Assembly (NCBI GenBank): GCA_944389055.1
Contig: CALXKY010000005.1
Span: 1 to 32,358 of the forward strand
Direction of reading: 5' to 3'
Source of the DNA: an uncultured Spirochaetaceae bacterium
GTDB lineage: Bacteria; Spirochaetota; Spirochaetia; Sphaerochaetales; Sphaerochaetaceae
Length of the DNA stretch: 32,358 bases
In this document: in pieces, positions 1-9,024 of the stretch
Numbering within the stretch: position 1 is the first letter of the stretch
Layout of the letters: each line of letters starts with the position of its first letter
Made by a program: the position numbers and the translations under genes
The notes under the pieces: model-generated
What the model saw: the letters and a program-made list of their open reading frames with translations, nothing else
The model's database searches: none
Told to the model about the DNA's origin: nothing

Positions 1-13
1 GTAGGAGTTCTGT

Positions 14-313
14 ATGAGACTGAAGAAAAATGACACAGTCAAGGTCATTGCCGGAAAGGATAAGGGCCGTACCGGCAAGATCGTTCAGATTGACCCAGAG
101 ACAGAGAGGGTCATCGTCCAGGGTGTCAACATGGTTTCAAAGACCATGAAGAAGAGAAATGCCCAGGATAAGGGCGGCATCATGGAAGTCGAAGCTCCAA
201 TCCACGTTTCTAATGTTCAGCTTGTCTCAAAGGACAAGGTGTCCAGAGTAGGATACAGGATTGAGAACGGCAAGAAGATCCGCTATGCAAAGAAGACAGG
301 AGAGGTGCTCTGA
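14..313 (+). CDS. rplX: 50S ribosomal protein L24
   Basis: Ribosomal protein L24, which binds 23S rRNA early in assembly of the large subunit. The 99-residue product begins with the KOW-type segment (residues about 4-32, including KDKGRTGKI) and keeps the conserved RNAQDKGG block near residue 48. Length is normal for the family. A GGAG ribosome-binding site sits 7 bases before the ATG. The TAG at bases 2-4 could be the stop codon of the preceding gene (rplN in a standard spc operon), but too little is present to prove it. rplE starts one base after the stop codon. Identification is secure from sequence and context. Confidence 0.97.
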   Translation: MRLKKNDTVKVIAGKDKGRTGKIVQIDPETERVIVQGVNMVSKTMKKRNAQDKGGIMEVEAPIHVSNVQLVSKDKVSRVGYRIENGKKIRYAKKTGEVL

Positions 314-314
314 T

Positions 315-875
315 ATGGCAGAAGAGAAATTCGTACCAAATTTCAAGAAGAAGTACACAGAGACAGTTGCACCTCAGCTGATGAAGGACTTCGGCTTCAA
401 GTCGCCTATGCAGATCCCTAAGCTCGAGAAGATCACGGTCTCGGTAGGTGTCGGCGAGGCAACAACGAACAAGAAGCTTCTTGATGCAGCAGTCAAGGAA
501 CTCGAGCAGATCACTGGTCAGCATGTCGTGAAGACAAAGGCCCGCAAGTCCATCGCGAACTTCAAGGTACGCGAAGGCCAGGAGATCGGAGCGATGGTAA
601 CGCTCAGGGGAGACAATATGTGGTATTTCCTCGAGCGCCTTATCTGCATCGCTCTTCCCCGCGTCAAGGACTTCAGGGGAGTCAACCCGAATGCATTCGA
701 TGGTCATGGGAACTATTCGCTCGGCATCACTGAGCAGATCATCTTCCCTGAGATCGATTATGACAAGATCGAGAGGATCAGCGGCCTCAACGTCGCTATC
801 GTTACGACAGCTCAGAACGATGAGCAGGGCTATGCTCTTCTCAAGGCTCTCGGCATGCCGTTCGCTGCAAAGTAA
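315..875 (+). CDS. rplE: 50S ribosomal protein L5
   Basis: Ribosomal protein L5, which binds 5S rRNA and helps dock it on the large subunit. The product is 186 residues, close to the usual 179-185, with the N-terminal signature [14 protein letters not shown] and the later [15 protein letters not shown] block. The frame is open further upstream to 261, but the ATG at 315 gives the family N-terminus (MAEEKF) and has an AGGAG-like site inside the end of rplX. The gene follows rplX by one base, so translation is probably coupled. Identification is secure. Confidence 0.97.
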   Translation: MAEEKFVPNFKKKYTETVAPQLMKDFGFKSPMQIPKLEKITVSVGVGEATTNKKLLDAAVKELEQITGQHVVKTKARKSIANFKVREGQEIGAMVTLRGDNMWYFLERLICIALPRVKDFRGVNPNAFDGHGNYSLGITEQIIFPEIDYDKIERISGLNVAIVTTAQNDEQGYALLKALGMPFAAK

Positions 876-886
876 GGAGCTTATAG

Positions 887-1072
887 ATGGCAAAGACGTC
901 ACTTATCGTAAAGTCAAAGAAGGAGCCCAAGTTCTCCACACGCAGGTACAACCGCTGCAGGATCTGCGGACGCCCGCGTGGATATATGCGCCAGTTTGAT
1001 ATGTGCAGGATCTGCTTCAGGAAGCTGGCTAGCGAGGGCCAGATCCCTGGCGTAACGAAGTCGAGCTGGTAG
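887..1072 (+). CDS. rpsN: 30S ribosomal protein S14 type Z
   Basis: Ribosomal protein S14 in its short zinc-binding form (61 residues), a component of the 30S head. Four cysteines (24, 27, 40 and 43) in CRIC and CRIC pairs form the zinc site seen in type Z S14. The longer zinc-free form is about 100 residues. An AAGGAG site lies a few bases upstream of the ATG. The gene stands in its usual spc-operon place between rplE and rpsH. Some bacteria swap this form for a zinc-free paralogue when zinc is scarce; no paralogue is visible in this window. Confidence 0.96.
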   Translation: MAKTSLIVKSKKEPKFSTRRYNRCRICGRPRGYMRQFDMCRICFRKLASEGQIPGVTKSSW

Positions 1073-1081
1073 GAGTGAAGT

Positions 1082-1480
1082 ATGGCAGTTAGTGATCCAA
1101 TTGCAGATATGCTGACTAAGATCAGGAATGCTAGTCAGGCAAAGCATGAGAAAGTGGATGTGACAGCCTCCAATCTTAAGCTTCAGATCATCAAGATCCT
1201 TAAGAACGAGGGCTTCATCAAGAATTTCAAGAAGGTCACGAAGGATGATGTGACATACATCCGCATCTTCCTCAAGTACGGCGCGGATCAGTCCCCTGTG
1301 CTTCATGGCCTCAAGCGTGTCTCCACACCTGGCCGCCGTGTATACTGCGGTTACAAGGATATGCCGTCCGTCTACAACGGAATCGGTATCGTGGTAGTCT
1401 CTTCCTCGACAGGTGTCATCACCGGCAAGAAGGCCAAGGAGGCCAAGGTCGGCGGTGAGCTTCTGTGCACGATCTGGTAA
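1082..1480 (+). CDS. rpsH: 30S ribosomal protein S8
   Basis: Ribosomal protein S8, a primary 16S rRNA binder in the 30S platform. In E. coli it also represses the spc operon through an rRNA-like site in the mRNA; I could not identify that site here. The 132-residue product has the [13 protein letters not shown] start and the C-terminal signature around [18 protein letters not shown], ending LLCTIW. Length is normal. A TAGGAG ribosome-binding site precedes the ATG. It is followed closely by rplF. Confidence 0.97.
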   Translation: MAVSDPIADMLTKIRNASQAKHEKVDVTASNLKLQIIKILKNEGFIKNFKKVTKDDVTYIRIFLKYGADQSPVLHGLKRVSTPGRRVYCGYKDMPSVYNGIGIVVVSSSTGVITGKKAKEAKVGGELLCTIW

Positions 1481-1494
1481 TAGGGAGGCTGAAA

Positions 1495-2037
1495 GTGTCA
1501 AGAATCGGTAAGCTTCCGGTACAGATTCCGGAGAAGGTGCAGGTCAAGGTTGAGAATGGTCTCGTGACTGTCACGGGCCCCAAGGGAACACTCGAGCTGC
1601 AGACAAGGCCTGAGGTTGCCGTTGAGGTCAAGGGCAGCGAGGTTGTCGTCACAAGGCAGAACGACGAGAAGCTTTCAAGGAGCTATCATGGCCTTTACCG
1701 CCAGCTGATCAGCAACATGATCACAGGCGTTTCGGCAGGCTTCCAGAAGGTCCTTCTGATCAACGGAGTCGGTTACAGGGCAGAGGTGAAGGACAGGGTC
1801 CTCACACTCAACCTCGGCTACTCAATGCCTATCGAGTACATCATCCCAGAGGGAATCGCTATTGCAGCTGATGGACCGGCAAAGCTCACTATCAGCGGTA
1901 TCAGCAAGGAGAAGGTCGGCAAGTGTGCCGCTGAAATCCGCTCTCTGAGAGGACCTGAGCCGTATAAGGGCAAGGGCATCAAGTACGAAGACGAGACTAT
2001 CCGCCGCAAGGTTGGTAAGTCCGGTGGCAAGAAATAA
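1495..2037 (+). CDS. rplF: 50S ribosomal protein L6
   Basis: Ribosomal protein L6, located near the factor-binding region of the 50S subunit. The product is 180 residues, starting SRIGKLPVQIPEKV and ending with the family signature GPEPYKGKGIKYEDE near the C-terminus. I chose the GTG at 1495: it gives the expected N-terminus and has a GGGAGG site 5 bases upstream. An earlier ATG in the same frame at 1465 would overlap rpsH and add ten residues that do not fit the family. The GTG start is the only non-ATG start in the ribosomal block. Confidence 0.96.
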   Translation: MSRIGKLPVQIPEKVQVKVENGLVTVTGPKGTLELQTRPEVAVEVKGSEVVVTRQNDEKLSRSYHGLYRQLISNMITGVSAGFQKVLLINGVGYRAEVKDRVLTLNLGYSMPIEYIIPEGIAIAADGPAKLTISGISKEKVGKCAAEIRSLRGPEPYKGKGIKYEDETIRRKVGKSGGKK

Positions 2038-2050
2038 GGCGGTTTAGAGT

Positions 2051-2410
2051 ATGAACAGAATGATCGATAAGAACAGAAGGCATGCCAAGAGGAAGGCTCA
2101 CATCAGGAAGAGGATCTCCGGCACAGCCTCAAGACCGAGAATGACTGTTTTCAGGAGCAATTACCATATGTATGTCCAGGTCATCGATGACACAGTAGGA
2201 CACACACTGGTCTCTGCCTCAACCGTTGAAGCCGACCTCAGGAACATGAGGAATACGACAGCTGATGCTGAGAAGCTCGGCGAGATCGTCGGAAAGAGGC
2301 TCCTTGAGAAGAACGTTGACTCCGTGGTTTTTGACCGCAACGGCTATATCTACCATGGAATCGTGAAGAGCATCGCCGACGGCGCCAGAAAAGCTGGGAT
2401 CAAGTTCTAG
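2051..2410 (+). CDS. rplR: 50S ribosomal protein L18
   Basis: Ribosomal protein L18, which binds 5S rRNA together with L5. The 119-residue product has a basic N-terminus, the RISGTASRPRMTVFRSN block and the C-terminal VDSVVFDRNGYIYHGIVK segment of the family. The ATG at 2051 has an AAGGCGG site 8 bases upstream. A second in-frame ATG at 2060 is possible, but its spacing from that site is poorer. Length and position between rplF and rpsE are standard. Confidence 0.96.
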   Translation: MNRMIDKNRRHAKRKAHIRKRISGTASRPRMTVFRSNYHMYVQVIDDTVGHTLVSASTVEADLRNMRNTTADAEKLGEIVGKRLLEKNVDSVVFDRNGYIYHGIVKSIADGARKAGIKF

Positions 2411-2419
2411 GAGAGCGGT

Positions 2420-2926
2420 ATGGAAAAGGGAAAAGACAGAGAAGTCAAGGACGGATGCATCGAGAAGCTTGTCAAGCTCAACCGTGTTGCAAAGGTCGTC
2501 AAGGGCGGTAAGAGATTCTCATTCTCTGCTCTTGTCGTTGTCGGTTACGGCGACGGAAGGGTAGGCTATGGTTTCGGTAAGGCCAACGATGTATCCGACG
2601 CTATAAGGAAGGCTACAGATAAGGCAAAGGCCCATCTCATCACCGTTCCTCTCAGGGGAACGACAATCCCCCACGACATCGTCGGCAAGTACAAGAGCGC
2701 TTCCGTGCTCCTCAGGCCGGCTGTTCCTGGAACAGGTGTCAAGGCAGGTGGTGCTGTCCGTCTCGTCTGTGATGCGGCAGGTATCAGGGACGTTCTTTCC
2801 AAGTCTCTCGGTTCCAGGAATGGAATCAACACCGTAAAGGCGGCATTCGATGCTCTCGAGCACATGTTCGATGCAGCCGAGGTGGCAAAGGGCAGAGGAA
2901 AGACTCTGAAGGAAATGTGGAGTTAA
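2420..2926 (+). CDS. rpsE: 30S ribosomal protein S5
   Basis: Ribosomal protein S5, involved in decoding accuracy and the mRNA entry site. The 168-residue product has the N-terminal RNA-binding domain ([19 protein letters not shown], about residues 28-46) followed by the C-terminal domain with [15 protein letters not shown] and [11 protein letters not shown]. Length is normal. A GGAGAG site precedes the ATG. The stop codon is two bases before the start of rpmD. Identification is secure. Confidence 0.97.
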   Translation: MEKGKDREVKDGCIEKLVKLNRVAKVVKGGKRFSFSALVVVGYGDGRVGYGFGKANDVSDAIRKATDKAKAHLITVPLRGTTIPHDIVGKYKSASVLLRPAVPGTGVKAGGAVRLVCDAAGIRDVLSKSLGSRNGINTVKAAFDALEHMFDAAEVAKGRGKTLKEMWS

Positions 2927-2928
2927 TC

Positions 2929-3114
2929 ATGGCAAAGCAGATCAAGATAACACTCGTAAAGGGGCTTGCAGGCACCCTTCCTGTGCAGAGAAGGACCATC
3001 AAGGCCCTCGGTCTCGGGAAGATCTCCAGCTCCGTCGTCCGTGACGCGGATCCGGTCAGCCTCGGCATGGTCCGCACAGTCTCGCACCTCGTGAAGGTTG
3101 AGGAGGTTCTGTAA
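2929..3114 (+). CDS. rpmD: 50S ribosomal protein L30
   Basis: Ribosomal protein L30, a small component of the 50S subunit. The 61-residue product carries the family pattern IKITLVKGLAGTLPVQRRT followed by KALGLGKISSSV. The ATG at 2929 gives the usual N-terminus (MAKQIKI). The frame is also open from an ATG four codons earlier inside rpsE, which is unlikely. The final A of the TAA stop is the first base of the rplO start codon (TAATG), suggesting reinitiation. Confidence 0.95.
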   Translation: MAKQIKITLVKGLAGTLPVQRRTIKALGLGKISSSVVRDADPVSLGMVRTVSHLVKVEEVL

Positions 3115-3545
3115 TGGCACAGATCGTTAAGCCGGCGGGAGCAACAACCCGCAAGACCATAGTGGGCCGCGGAAACGGTTCAGGCATCGGTCGCTCATGC
3201 GGCCGTGGCCATGATGGACAGAACAGCCGCTCAGGCGGCGGCGTCCGCCTCGGATTCGAAGGCGGCCAGATGCCGCTCTACAGGCGCATCGCAAGACGCG
3301 GTTTCTCCAATTATCCGTTCAAGGAGGAGAGACAGGCGATTTCGCTTGCTGTGCTTGAAGGCGTCTATGCTGATGGCGAGACAGTTTCCGATGAGACACT
3401 CCGCGAGAAGGGACTTCTTAAGGGGAAGATGGCAGCCAAGATCCTTGCAGATGGCGAGGTGACGAAGAAGCTTGTCATCGATGGGGTGAAGATCTCCGGC
3501 GCTGCATCTGAGAAGATCAAGGCTGCTGGCGGCGAGATCAGATAA
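3114..3545 (+). CDS. rplO: 50S ribosomal protein L15
   Basis: Ribosomal protein L15, a late-assembling 50S protein. The 143-residue product shows the glycine- and arginine-rich N-terminal extension (about residues 15-45, including GRGNGSGIG and GQNSRSGGG), then FEGGQMPLYRRIARRGFSN, and a C-terminal domain ending in a KIKAAGGEI-type helix. Length is standard. Its ATG overlaps the rpmD stop by one base. secY follows after 15 bases. Confidence 0.96.
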   Translation: MAQIVKPAGATTRKTIVGRGNGSGIGRSCGRGHDGQNSRSGGGVRLGFEGGQMPLYRRIARRGFSNYPFKEERQAISLAVLEGVYADGETVSDETLREKGLLKGKMAAKILADGEVTKKLVIDGVKISGAASEKIKAAGGEIR

Positions 3546-3560
3546 AAGAGAAGGATCATA

Positions 3561-4862
3561 ATGGCAAACACTCTGGTAGAAATGTTCAGAATGAAGGATA
3601 TAAGGAAGAAGGTCTTCTTCACTCTCGGAATCCTTGCGGTTACGAGGGTGGGGGCGGCTCTTCCTATCCCGGGTGTCAATCCGGGGGCTGTCCTCAGCTA
3701 TTTCGAGTCCAACTCGAATTCCTTCACAGAGTACCTGAACTTCTTCTCCGGCGGTGCCTTCGCGAATTTCTCTATTTTCATGCTTGGGGTCATGCCGTAC
3801 ATCAGCACTCAGATCATCATGCAGCTGCTGATGCTCGTCATCCCCTCGCTGAAGAAGCTTGCGCAGGATCCGCAGGGGTCTAAGAAGGTCCAGCAGTACA
3901 CACGCTATGGCACCATTCTCGTGGCAGCTATCCAGTCGCTCGCCGCATCGATGTATGCACGCAGCATCCCCGGTGCGCTTGCCATAGGACCTGCAGCGTT
4001 CACGATCGTCTCGATCATCACCGTGACAGCGGGCTCGATGCTCATGGTATGGCTTGGCGAGAGGATTACGCAGAACGGAGTCGGAAACGGTATCTCACTG
4101 ATGATCTTCGCAGGTATCGTCGCCCGCATCCCGTCTGCTTCCTATACGATGGTGAGGAGCATTGCCTCCGGTCTCATGAACCCGGTCTCGATCATCGTCG
4201 TCGTGATCATGTTCTTCTTCGTCGTTGCGCTTGTCGTCTATGAGGAGAAGGGACAGAGGAAGATCCCGGTACAGTACTCACGCCGTGTTGTCGGAAGAAG
4301 GATGTATGGCTCTCAGGGCTCGTTCATCCCGTTCAAGATCAACCCGTCTGGAGTCATCCCGGTCATTTTCGCTTCGACGCTGCTTTCGTTCCCGCTTCAG
4401 CTCGGCTACAACTCCAACATCGGTTGGCTCAGGGCCGTTGCGGATTTCCTCAATCCCCAGGGTGCGCCGTACCTCATCATCTATACTCTCCTGATCATCG
4501 CGTTCGCGTTCTTCTATACGCAGGTTACGCTGAACCCGATCGAGATGGCGAAGAATATAAGGGATAACGGCGGATCGATTCCTGGAGTCAGGAACGAGAA
4601 GCTGGAGGAGTATCTCACGAAGGTGCTTAACCGCATCGTTCTCCCGGGAGCGCTCTTCCTCGCTTTCATAGCCCTGATCCCGACACTGATCCAGATGTTC
4701 TTCTCATTCCCATCGAATGTTGCTATGCTGTTCGGCGGTACTTCGCTGATCATCCTCGTAGGTGTGGATCTCGAGACCATGAGGCAGCTTGACGGACTGA
4801 TGAAGATGCATCATCATGACGGTTTCGTGGATGCAAGGAAGCGTAGACTTAAGAAATTCTGA
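3561..4862 (+). CDS. secY: Preprotein translocase subunit SecY
   Basis: SecY, the channel-forming subunit of the Sec translocase in the cytoplasmic membrane. It passes unfolded proteins outward or into the membrane with SecE, SecG and SecA. The 433-residue product has about ten hydrophobic segments. The first SecY signature is at about residues 52-84 ([20 protein letters not shown]) and is followed by the [15 protein letters not shown] and [18 protein letters not shown] blocks. An AAGGA site precedes the ATG. It sits at the end of the spc operon as usual; adk, map and infA, which follow secY in many bacteria, are absent here. Confidence 0.98.
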   Translation: MANTLVEMFRMKDIRKKVFFTLGILAVTRVGAALPIPGVNPGAVLSYFESNSNSFTEYLNFFSGGAFANFSIFMLGVMPYISTQIIMQLLMLVIPSLKKLAQDPQGSKKVQQYTRYGTILVAAIQSLAASMYARSIPGALAIGPAAFTIVSIITVTAGSMLMVWLGERITQNGVGNGISLMIFAGIVARIPSASYTMVRSIASGLMNPVSIIVVVIMFFFVVALVVYEEKGQRKIPVQYSRRVVGRRMYGSQGSFIPFKINPSGVIPVIFASTLLSFPLQLGYNSNIGWLRAVADFLNPQGAPYLIIYTLLIIAFAFFYTQVTLNPIEMAKNIRDNGGSIPGVRNEKLEEYLTKVLNRIVLPGALFLAFIALIPTLIQMFFSFPSNVAMLFGGTSLIILVGVDLETMRQLDGLMKMHHHDGFVDARKRRLKKF

Positions 4863-4876
4863 TAGGAGTCTGGAAA

Positions 4877-4990
4877 ATGAAAGTCAGAGCAAGTGTAAAA
4901 CCTATTTGCGATAAGTGCAAAGTTATCAGACGTGCCGGTGTTGTGCGCATCATCTGCGAGAACCCGAAGCACAAGCAGAGACAGAAATAA
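4877..4990 (+). CDS. rpmJ: 50S ribosomal protein L36
   Basis: Ribosomal protein L36, the smallest 50S protein, at 37 residues. The sequence starts [15 protein letters not shown] and ends KHKQRQK. The zinc ligands are Cys11, Cys14, Cys27 and His32, so this is the zinc-binding form. A TAGGAG site lies upstream of the ATG. The gene lies between secY and rpsM, its usual position. Its small size makes it easy to miss, but the match is essentially complete. Confidence 0.97.
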   Translation: MKVRASVKPICDKCKVIRRAGVVRIICENPKHKQRQK

Positions 4991-5004
4991 TTAGGAGGCC
5001 GTGA

Positions 5005-5370
5005 ATGGCGCGTATAGCAGGTGTTGACCTGCCCAATAAGGCAGTAAAGATCGCACTGACATATATCTACGGAATCGGCAGGGTTTCCGCGATGCAGATC
5101 TGTCAGAAAACGAATATCGACCCGGATGTCAGGATCAACTCCCTCTCCAACGATGACCTCGCCCTTCTCAGGAAGGTCATCGAAGAGGAGTATAAGATCG
5201 AAGGACATCTCCGCACTGAGGTCGCCCTCAATATCAAGAGGCTGATGGATATCGGCTGCTACAGGGGACTCAGGCATAGGAAGGGACTTCCTGTCAGAGG
5301 CCAGAGGACAAAGACCAATGCCAGGACCAGGAAGGGCAAGAAGAAGACCGTTGCCAACAAGAAGAAGTAA
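5005..5370 (+). CDS. rpsM: 30S ribosomal protein S13
   Basis: Ribosomal protein S13, in the 30S head, where it contacts tRNA and forms an intersubunit bridge. The 121-residue product begins [20 protein letters not shown] and has the C-terminal signature [20 protein letters not shown], followed by a lysine-rich tail. A TAGGAGG ribosome-binding site precedes the ATG. It heads the alpha-operon group rpsM-rpsK-rpoA-rplQ. Identification is secure. Confidence 0.97.
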   Translation: MARIAGVDLPNKAVKIALTYIYGIGRVSAMQICQKTNIDPDVRINSLSNDDLALLRKVIEEEYKIEGHLRTEVALNIKRLMDIGCYRGLRHRKGLPVRGQRTKTNARTRKGKKKTVANKKK

Positions 5371-5386
5371 GGGCAGGTGAGAAGAA

Positions 5387-5761
5387 ATGGCTAGTGTAAA
5401 GAAAACCAAAAAGACCGTACTCGAAGGAAATGTCTATATCCAGGCAACCTTCAACAACACGATCATCACAGTTACCGATCTTGCCGGTAATGCCGTTTCC
5501 TGGGCATCAGCTGGTATGCTCGGGTTCCGCGGTGCGAAGAAGTCCACTCCGTATGCTGCTCAGACAACATGCGAGACAGCCGCTAAGAAGGCTATGGATT
5601 TCGGACTCAGGGAAGTCAATGTATTCGTGAAGGGACCAGGTGTCGGACGCGAGAGCGCTATCAGGACACTCGGAGTTCTCGGGCTCAAGGTCCGCTCGAT
5701 CAGGGACGTCACCCCGATTCCGCACAATGGATGCAGGCCGCGCAAGACACGCCGTGTCTGA
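5387..5761 (+). CDS. rpsK: 30S ribosomal protein S11
   Basis: Ribosomal protein S11, part of the 30S platform at the Shine-Dalgarno/anti-Shine-Dalgarno region. The 124-residue product has [35 protein letters not shown] and the C-terminal [18 protein letters not shown]. Length is normal. rpsD (S4) normally follows rpsK in E. coli but is missing here; the next gene is rpoA after 39 bases. Confidence 0.97.
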   Translation: MASVKKTKKTVLEGNVYIQATFNNTIITVTDLAGNAVSWASAGMLGFRGAKKSTPYAAQTTCETAAKKAMDFGLREVNVFVKGPGVGRESAIRTLGVLGLKVRSIRDVTPIPHNGCRPRKTRRV

Positions 5762-5789
5762 TTGATTCCGGCTCTAAGAGCTGCATAAT
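5762..5789 (+). promoter_or_regulatory. Possible internal promoter for rpoA-rplQ
   Basis: In the rpsK-rpoA gap, TTGATT (5762-5767) and CATAAT (5784-5789) are 16 bases apart and resemble -35 and -10 boxes. The gap also holds the AAGGAG ribosome-binding site of rpoA. The -10 box matches the consensus at five of six positions and the -35 box at four. The genes may equally be read only from upstream; this is a pattern call. Confidence 0.3.
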
Positions 5790-5800
5790 AAGGAGCGATA

Positions 5801-6862
5801 ATGGCTAGAAAAAATCTTCTCAAGGGATTCAAGAGACCTTCGGGAATCATCTCTGATCACACTGTCTCGACAGCTGACTACGGCAAGTTCGTTGCATACC
5901 CGTTCGAGAGGGGCTTCGGAACGACGGTTGGCAATACGCTCCGCCGCGTCCTCCTTTCCTCTATCCAGGGCTACGCAGTGACAGCCATCCGCTTCACGAC
6001 CTTCGGAACAGGCGAAGCTCATGAGGCACATATGGTTACATCCGAGTTCGAGCCGCTGAGGGGTGTGAAGGAAGATATCAACGATATCATAGCGGCCATT
6101 AAGAAACTGCAGATCTCCATGCCTGATGATTCGGAAGGCACAGTGCTCACCATCCCCTGCAAGGGACCTGGTGTCATCACCGGAAAGGATTTCGAGCGTG
6201 ATCAGGTCGTTGTGACGAATCCTGATCTCCCGATCTTCACGATGATGGATGACTGTGACCTCGAGATGGAAGTGCAGATCGACCTCGGAAGGGGCTATGT
6301 GCCTTCTGAGCTCAACGAGAAGTACTCGGAAGAGCCGGGAACGATCGCGATCGATGCTTTCTTCTCTCCGGTCAAGAGGGTTCTTTATTCGATTGAGCCG
6401 ACGCGTGTAGGCCAGAGGAATGATTACGAGAAGCTCACTCTCGAGATCTATACCGATGGCACCATAACACCGGAGAATGCTCTCGGCGAAGCAGCTAAGA
6501 TCGTCAAGGAGCATTTCACGATCTTCATCAACTTCGATGAGGGTCAGGTGTGCACGACCGAGGAGATCGATGAGGAAGAGGAGAGGATCAGGAAGCTTCT
6601 CGATACTCCTGTTGAGGAGCTCGAGCTGACTGTACGTTCCTCCAACTGCCTCAAGAATGCAGGCATCAAGACAATCGGTGATCTTGCCAGAAAGACTGAG
6701 GATGAGATTGCCAAGACAAGGAACTTCGGCAAGAAGTCGCTTTCTGAGATCAAGGATAAGCTCAGGGAGTGGGGCCTTACGCTTGGTATGTCCGACTTCA
6801 GTGTATTAAAGACGTCTATCAAAGTTCCAGAGAACAAGGAAGTAGAGAACAATGAAGCATAG
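5801..6862 (+). CDS. rpoA: DNA-directed RNA polymerase subunit alpha
   Basis: RNA polymerase alpha subunit, which dimerises to nucleate the enzyme and whose C-terminal domain contacts UP elements and activators. The 353-residue product has the N-terminal assembly domain ([20 protein letters not shown] near residues 32-51) and a C-terminal helix-hairpin-helix domain (about 270-340, with [17 protein letters not shown] and [11 protein letters not shown]). It ends in an acidic, Asn-rich tail. Length is slightly above the usual 315-340. An AAGGAG site precedes the ATG. Its last 11 bases overlap the start of rplQ. Confidence 0.98.
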   Translation: MARKNLLKGFKRPSGIISDHTVSTADYGKFVAYPFERGFGTTVGNTLRRVLLSSIQGYAVTAIRFTTFGTGEAHEAHMVTSEFEPLRGVKEDINDIIAAIKKLQISMPDDSEGTVLTIPCKGPGVITGKDFERDQVVVTNPDLPIFTMMDDCDLEMEVQIDLGRGYVPSELNEKYSEEPGTIAIDAFFSPVKRVLYSIEPTRVGQRNDYEKLTLEIYTDGTITPENALGEAAKIVKEHFTIFINFDEGQVCTTEEIDEEEERIRKLLDTPVEELELTVRSSNCLKNAGIKTIGDLARKTEDEIAKTRNFGKKSLSEIKDKLREWGLTLGMSDFSVLKTSIKVPENKEVENNEA

Positions 6863-7280
6863 GATCGGATTCAATGCGCTTTCGCGCAAATCCAGCGAAC
6901 GCAAGGCGCTTAAGCGCAACATGGTCACGTCACTCTTCAGATATGAGAGGATCGAGACCACGAAGGCAAAGGCTCTTGAAGTGAGAAGGATGGCTGAGAA
7001 GATGATCACTAGGGCTAAGGTTGATTCAGTTCACAACCGCCGCATGATTGCCCGTGATGTCTATGACGAAGCTGTCGTCAACAAGCTCTTCAAGGAGATC
7101 GCACCTCTCTTTGCTGAGAGGAAAGGTGGCTACACAAGGATCCTCAAGACTGGCAACAGGCTTGGTGATGCCGCAGAGATGGTTATTCTCGAGCTCGTCG
7201 AGAAGACGAAGAAAGAAGAGAAAGCCGCCGATAAGAAGGCTGACAAGAAAGCCGACAAGAAGGCTGATAAGAAGGCCTGA
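6852..7280 (+). CDS. rplQ: 50S ribosomal protein L17
   Basis: Ribosomal protein L17, near the exit of the 50S polypeptide tunnel. The core (residues 1-118) has the family start [20 protein letters not shown], the [16 protein letters not shown] block, and [19 protein letters not shown]. The protein then continues into a 24-residue charged tail with ADKK repeated four times, which is not part of the usual L17 fold. The ATG overlaps the end of rpoA by 11 bases, with AAGGAAG upstream. It is the last gene of the ribosomal cluster. Confidence 0.96.
   Translation: MKHRIGFNALSRKSSERKALKRNMVTSLFRYERIETTKAKALEVRRMAEKMITRAKVDSVHNRRMIARDVYDEAVVNKLFKEIAPLFAERKGGYTRILKTGNRLGDAAEMVILELVEKTKKEEKAADKKADKKADKKADKKA
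7227..7274 (+). repeat. Four tandem 12-base units in the 3' end of rplQ
   Basis: Four in-frame 12-base units of the pattern GCY-GAY-AAG-AAR encode Ala-Asp-Lys-Lys four times in the C-terminal tail of L17. The units differ only at third codon positions. Such short in-frame repeats can expand or contract by slippage, so tail length may vary between related strains. That is an inference, not something visible here. Confidence 0.9.
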
Positions 7281-7283
7281 CAC

Positions 7284-7355
7284 GCTTTCCGGGACTGGGA
7301 AAGCACAGAGACAGACCGCAGTGTCTGAAGCCGTCACCGAGCGTGGCGGTTTTTT
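7284..7355 (+). terminator. Stacked hairpins and terminator after rplQ
   Basis: Three hairpins lie in a row after the rplQ stop. The first is GCTTTCC/GGAAAGC (7284-7290 with 7298-7304). The second is CAGAC/GTCTG (7312-7316 with 7323-7327). The third is CCGTCAC/GTGGCGG (7331-7337 with 7343-7349), a 7-bp stem with one G-U pair, followed at once by a run of six T. The last is a good intrinsic terminator for the ribosomal operon. The upstream two may protect the mRNA 3' end or regulate readthrough. Confidence 0.8.
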
Positions 7356-7430
7356 AATATCCTGAATCTGCTGTTTCGCGCAGAATTGTTTACTTAACCA
7401 TCACGCTGGGCTGTTATTTGCCTGACATTA

Positions 7431-7459
7431 TTGACACCTGTATATTATGTTGGGATAAT
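7431..7459 (+). promoter_or_regulatory. Sigma-70-type promoter of rny
   Basis: A consensus TTGACA (7431-7436) and a GATAAT -10 box (7454-7459) are separated by exactly 17 bases. A TG at 7451-7452, one base before the -10 box, gives an extended -10. Transcription would start near 7466, leaving a leader of about 30 bases with the AAGGAGG ribosome-binding site at 7481-7487. This is the best promoter match in the window. Confidence 0.75.
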
Positions 7460-7494
7460 GAATATCATTCTGGAATTCATAAGGAGGAATAATC

Positions 7495-9024
7495 ATGTCA
7501 ATAATTATTTCCCTCCTGTGTTTTGCCGCTGGTATCGCAATTGGTTTCGTATGCCGTTGGATATATGCTAAATCAAAGCTCACATCAGCCGAGCAGGCCG
7601 CAGAAAGAATCAGCGAGGAAGCTGTTTCAAGGGCTGAGGCGCAGGCTAAGGAGATTGAGCTTGAGACCCGTGACAGGCTTCTGCAGGAACAGCAGCAGCA
7701 GGAGCGGGAGGCTAGAGAGAGACGATTTGAACTGCAGAAATCTGAACGCAGGCTTCTGCAGAAAGAGGAAAATCTTGAACACAGGCAGCAGGAGCTTGAA
7801 GCAGTAAAGCGACAACTTGGAGAGAGGGACGCAGCGCTTGCAGCAAAGGAGAAGGAAGCCGAAGATAGGCACCTTCAGCTTACGGCGGAGCTTGAGAGAG
7901 TCGCAGCCATGACCCGTGAAGAGGCAAAGAATGCCATCATAGCGGAGATGCAGCGCGAGGCCGAGCATGACGGCCAGGTTTATATCAACAAGATTGAGCA
8001 GGAAGCTCAGATCCAGGCGGATAAGGTTGCCCGCGATATCATCGTGACATCCATACAGCGTCTGGCTACCGAGGTCTCGGGAGAGATCACGACGGCGTCG
8101 GTTTCGCTGCCAAGCGATGAGATGAAGGGACGCATCATCGGCCGGGAGGGCAGGAACATCCGTACCCTCGAGACGCTTACCGGCGTTGATATCATCATCG
8201 ATGATACACCTGAGGCTGTCGTCATCTCCTGCTTTGATCCTGTCAGGAAGGAGATTGCCAGGGTCGCTCTCGAGCGCCTTGTGCAGGATGGGCGCATCCA
8301 TCCGGCGCGCATCGAGGAGATGGTCAGCAAGGTTTCCAAGGAAGTCGGCCGGATCATCGTCGATGAGGGAGAGAAGGTTGTCTTCGATCTCGGATTCCAT
8401 AATATGGGGCCGGAGCTAATCAAAGCGCTTGGCAGACTCCATTTCAGGACAAGCTATGGACAGAACGTGCTTCTGCATTCGAAGGAAGTCGCAATACTTG
8501 CCGGCATGATTGCCTCGGAAGTAGGTGCGGATCCTGAAATAGCTAAGCGCGGCGGACTCCTGCATGATATCGGAAAGGGTGCTGAGACGGAGAGCGAGGC
8601 CAACCATGCTGAGCTCGGTGCTGAGCTGGTCAAGAGGCTTGGCGAGGATCCGCGTGTCGTCAACTGCGTGCTCGCTCATCACAACGATGTCGAGCCATCA
8701 TGCCCTGAAGCCATCATCGTGCAGATTGCCGATGCTATCTCCGCAGCGCGTCCCGGCGCTCGCCGTGAGAGCCTTGATAACTACATCAAGCGCCTCGAGT
8801 CGCTGGAGAATATCGCTAAGGGATTCGATGGCGTTGACAATGCATTCGCCATCCAGGCTGGCCGTGAGCTCAGGATCATGGTCAACAGTGATACGGTTTC
8901 CGATGAGAGCGCCAAGAAGATCGCAAGAGGAATCGCAGACCGCATAGAGGCGGAGCTGAGGTATCCTGGGAAGATCAAGGTCACCATCATCCGTGAGACC
9001 AGGGTCGTGGAGTACGCGAAGTGA
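7495..9024 (+). CDS. rny: Ribonuclease Y
   Basis: RNase Y, a membrane-anchored endoribonuclease that starts decay and processing of many mRNAs. The 509-residue product has one N-terminal membrane segment (about residues 3-20). A long charged coiled coil follows (about 30-190), then a KH RNA-binding domain with GRIIGREGR at 212-220, and an HD hydrolase domain with the metal-binding HD pair at 357-358 in LLHDIGKG. Length and domain order are those of the family. It has its own promoter and a strong AAGGAGG site. The stop codon overlaps the start of the next gene. A RicT-family protein, a known partner in Bacillus, is encoded later in the window. Confidence 0.98.
   Translation: MSIIISLLCFAAGIAIGFVCRWIYAKSKLTSAEQAAERISEEAVSRAEAQAKEIELETRDRLLQEQQQQEREARERRFELQKSERRLLQKEENLEHRQQELEAVKRQLGERDAALAAKEKEAEDRHLQLTAELERVAAMTREEAKNAIIAEMQREAEHDGQVYINKIEQEAQIQADKVARDIIVTSIQRLATEVSGEITTASVSLPSDEMKGRIIGREGRNIRTLETLTGVDIIIDDTPEAVVISCFDPVRKEIARVALERLVQDGRIHPARIEEMVSKVSKEVGRIIVDEGEKVVFDLGFHNMGPELIKALGRLHFRTSYGQNVLLHSKEVAILAGMIASEVGADPEIAKRGGLLHDIGKGAETESEANHAELGAELVKRLGEDPRVVNCVLAHHNDVEPSCPEAIIVQIADAISAARPGARRESLDNYIKRLESLENIAKGFDGVDNAFAIQAGRELRIMVNSDTVSDESAKKIARGIADRIEAELRYPGKIKVTIIRETRVVEYAK

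Noticed and set aside
210-902. A 230-codon open frame on the minus strand opposite rplE
   Set aside because: Antisense to conserved ribosomal genes with no recognisable product.
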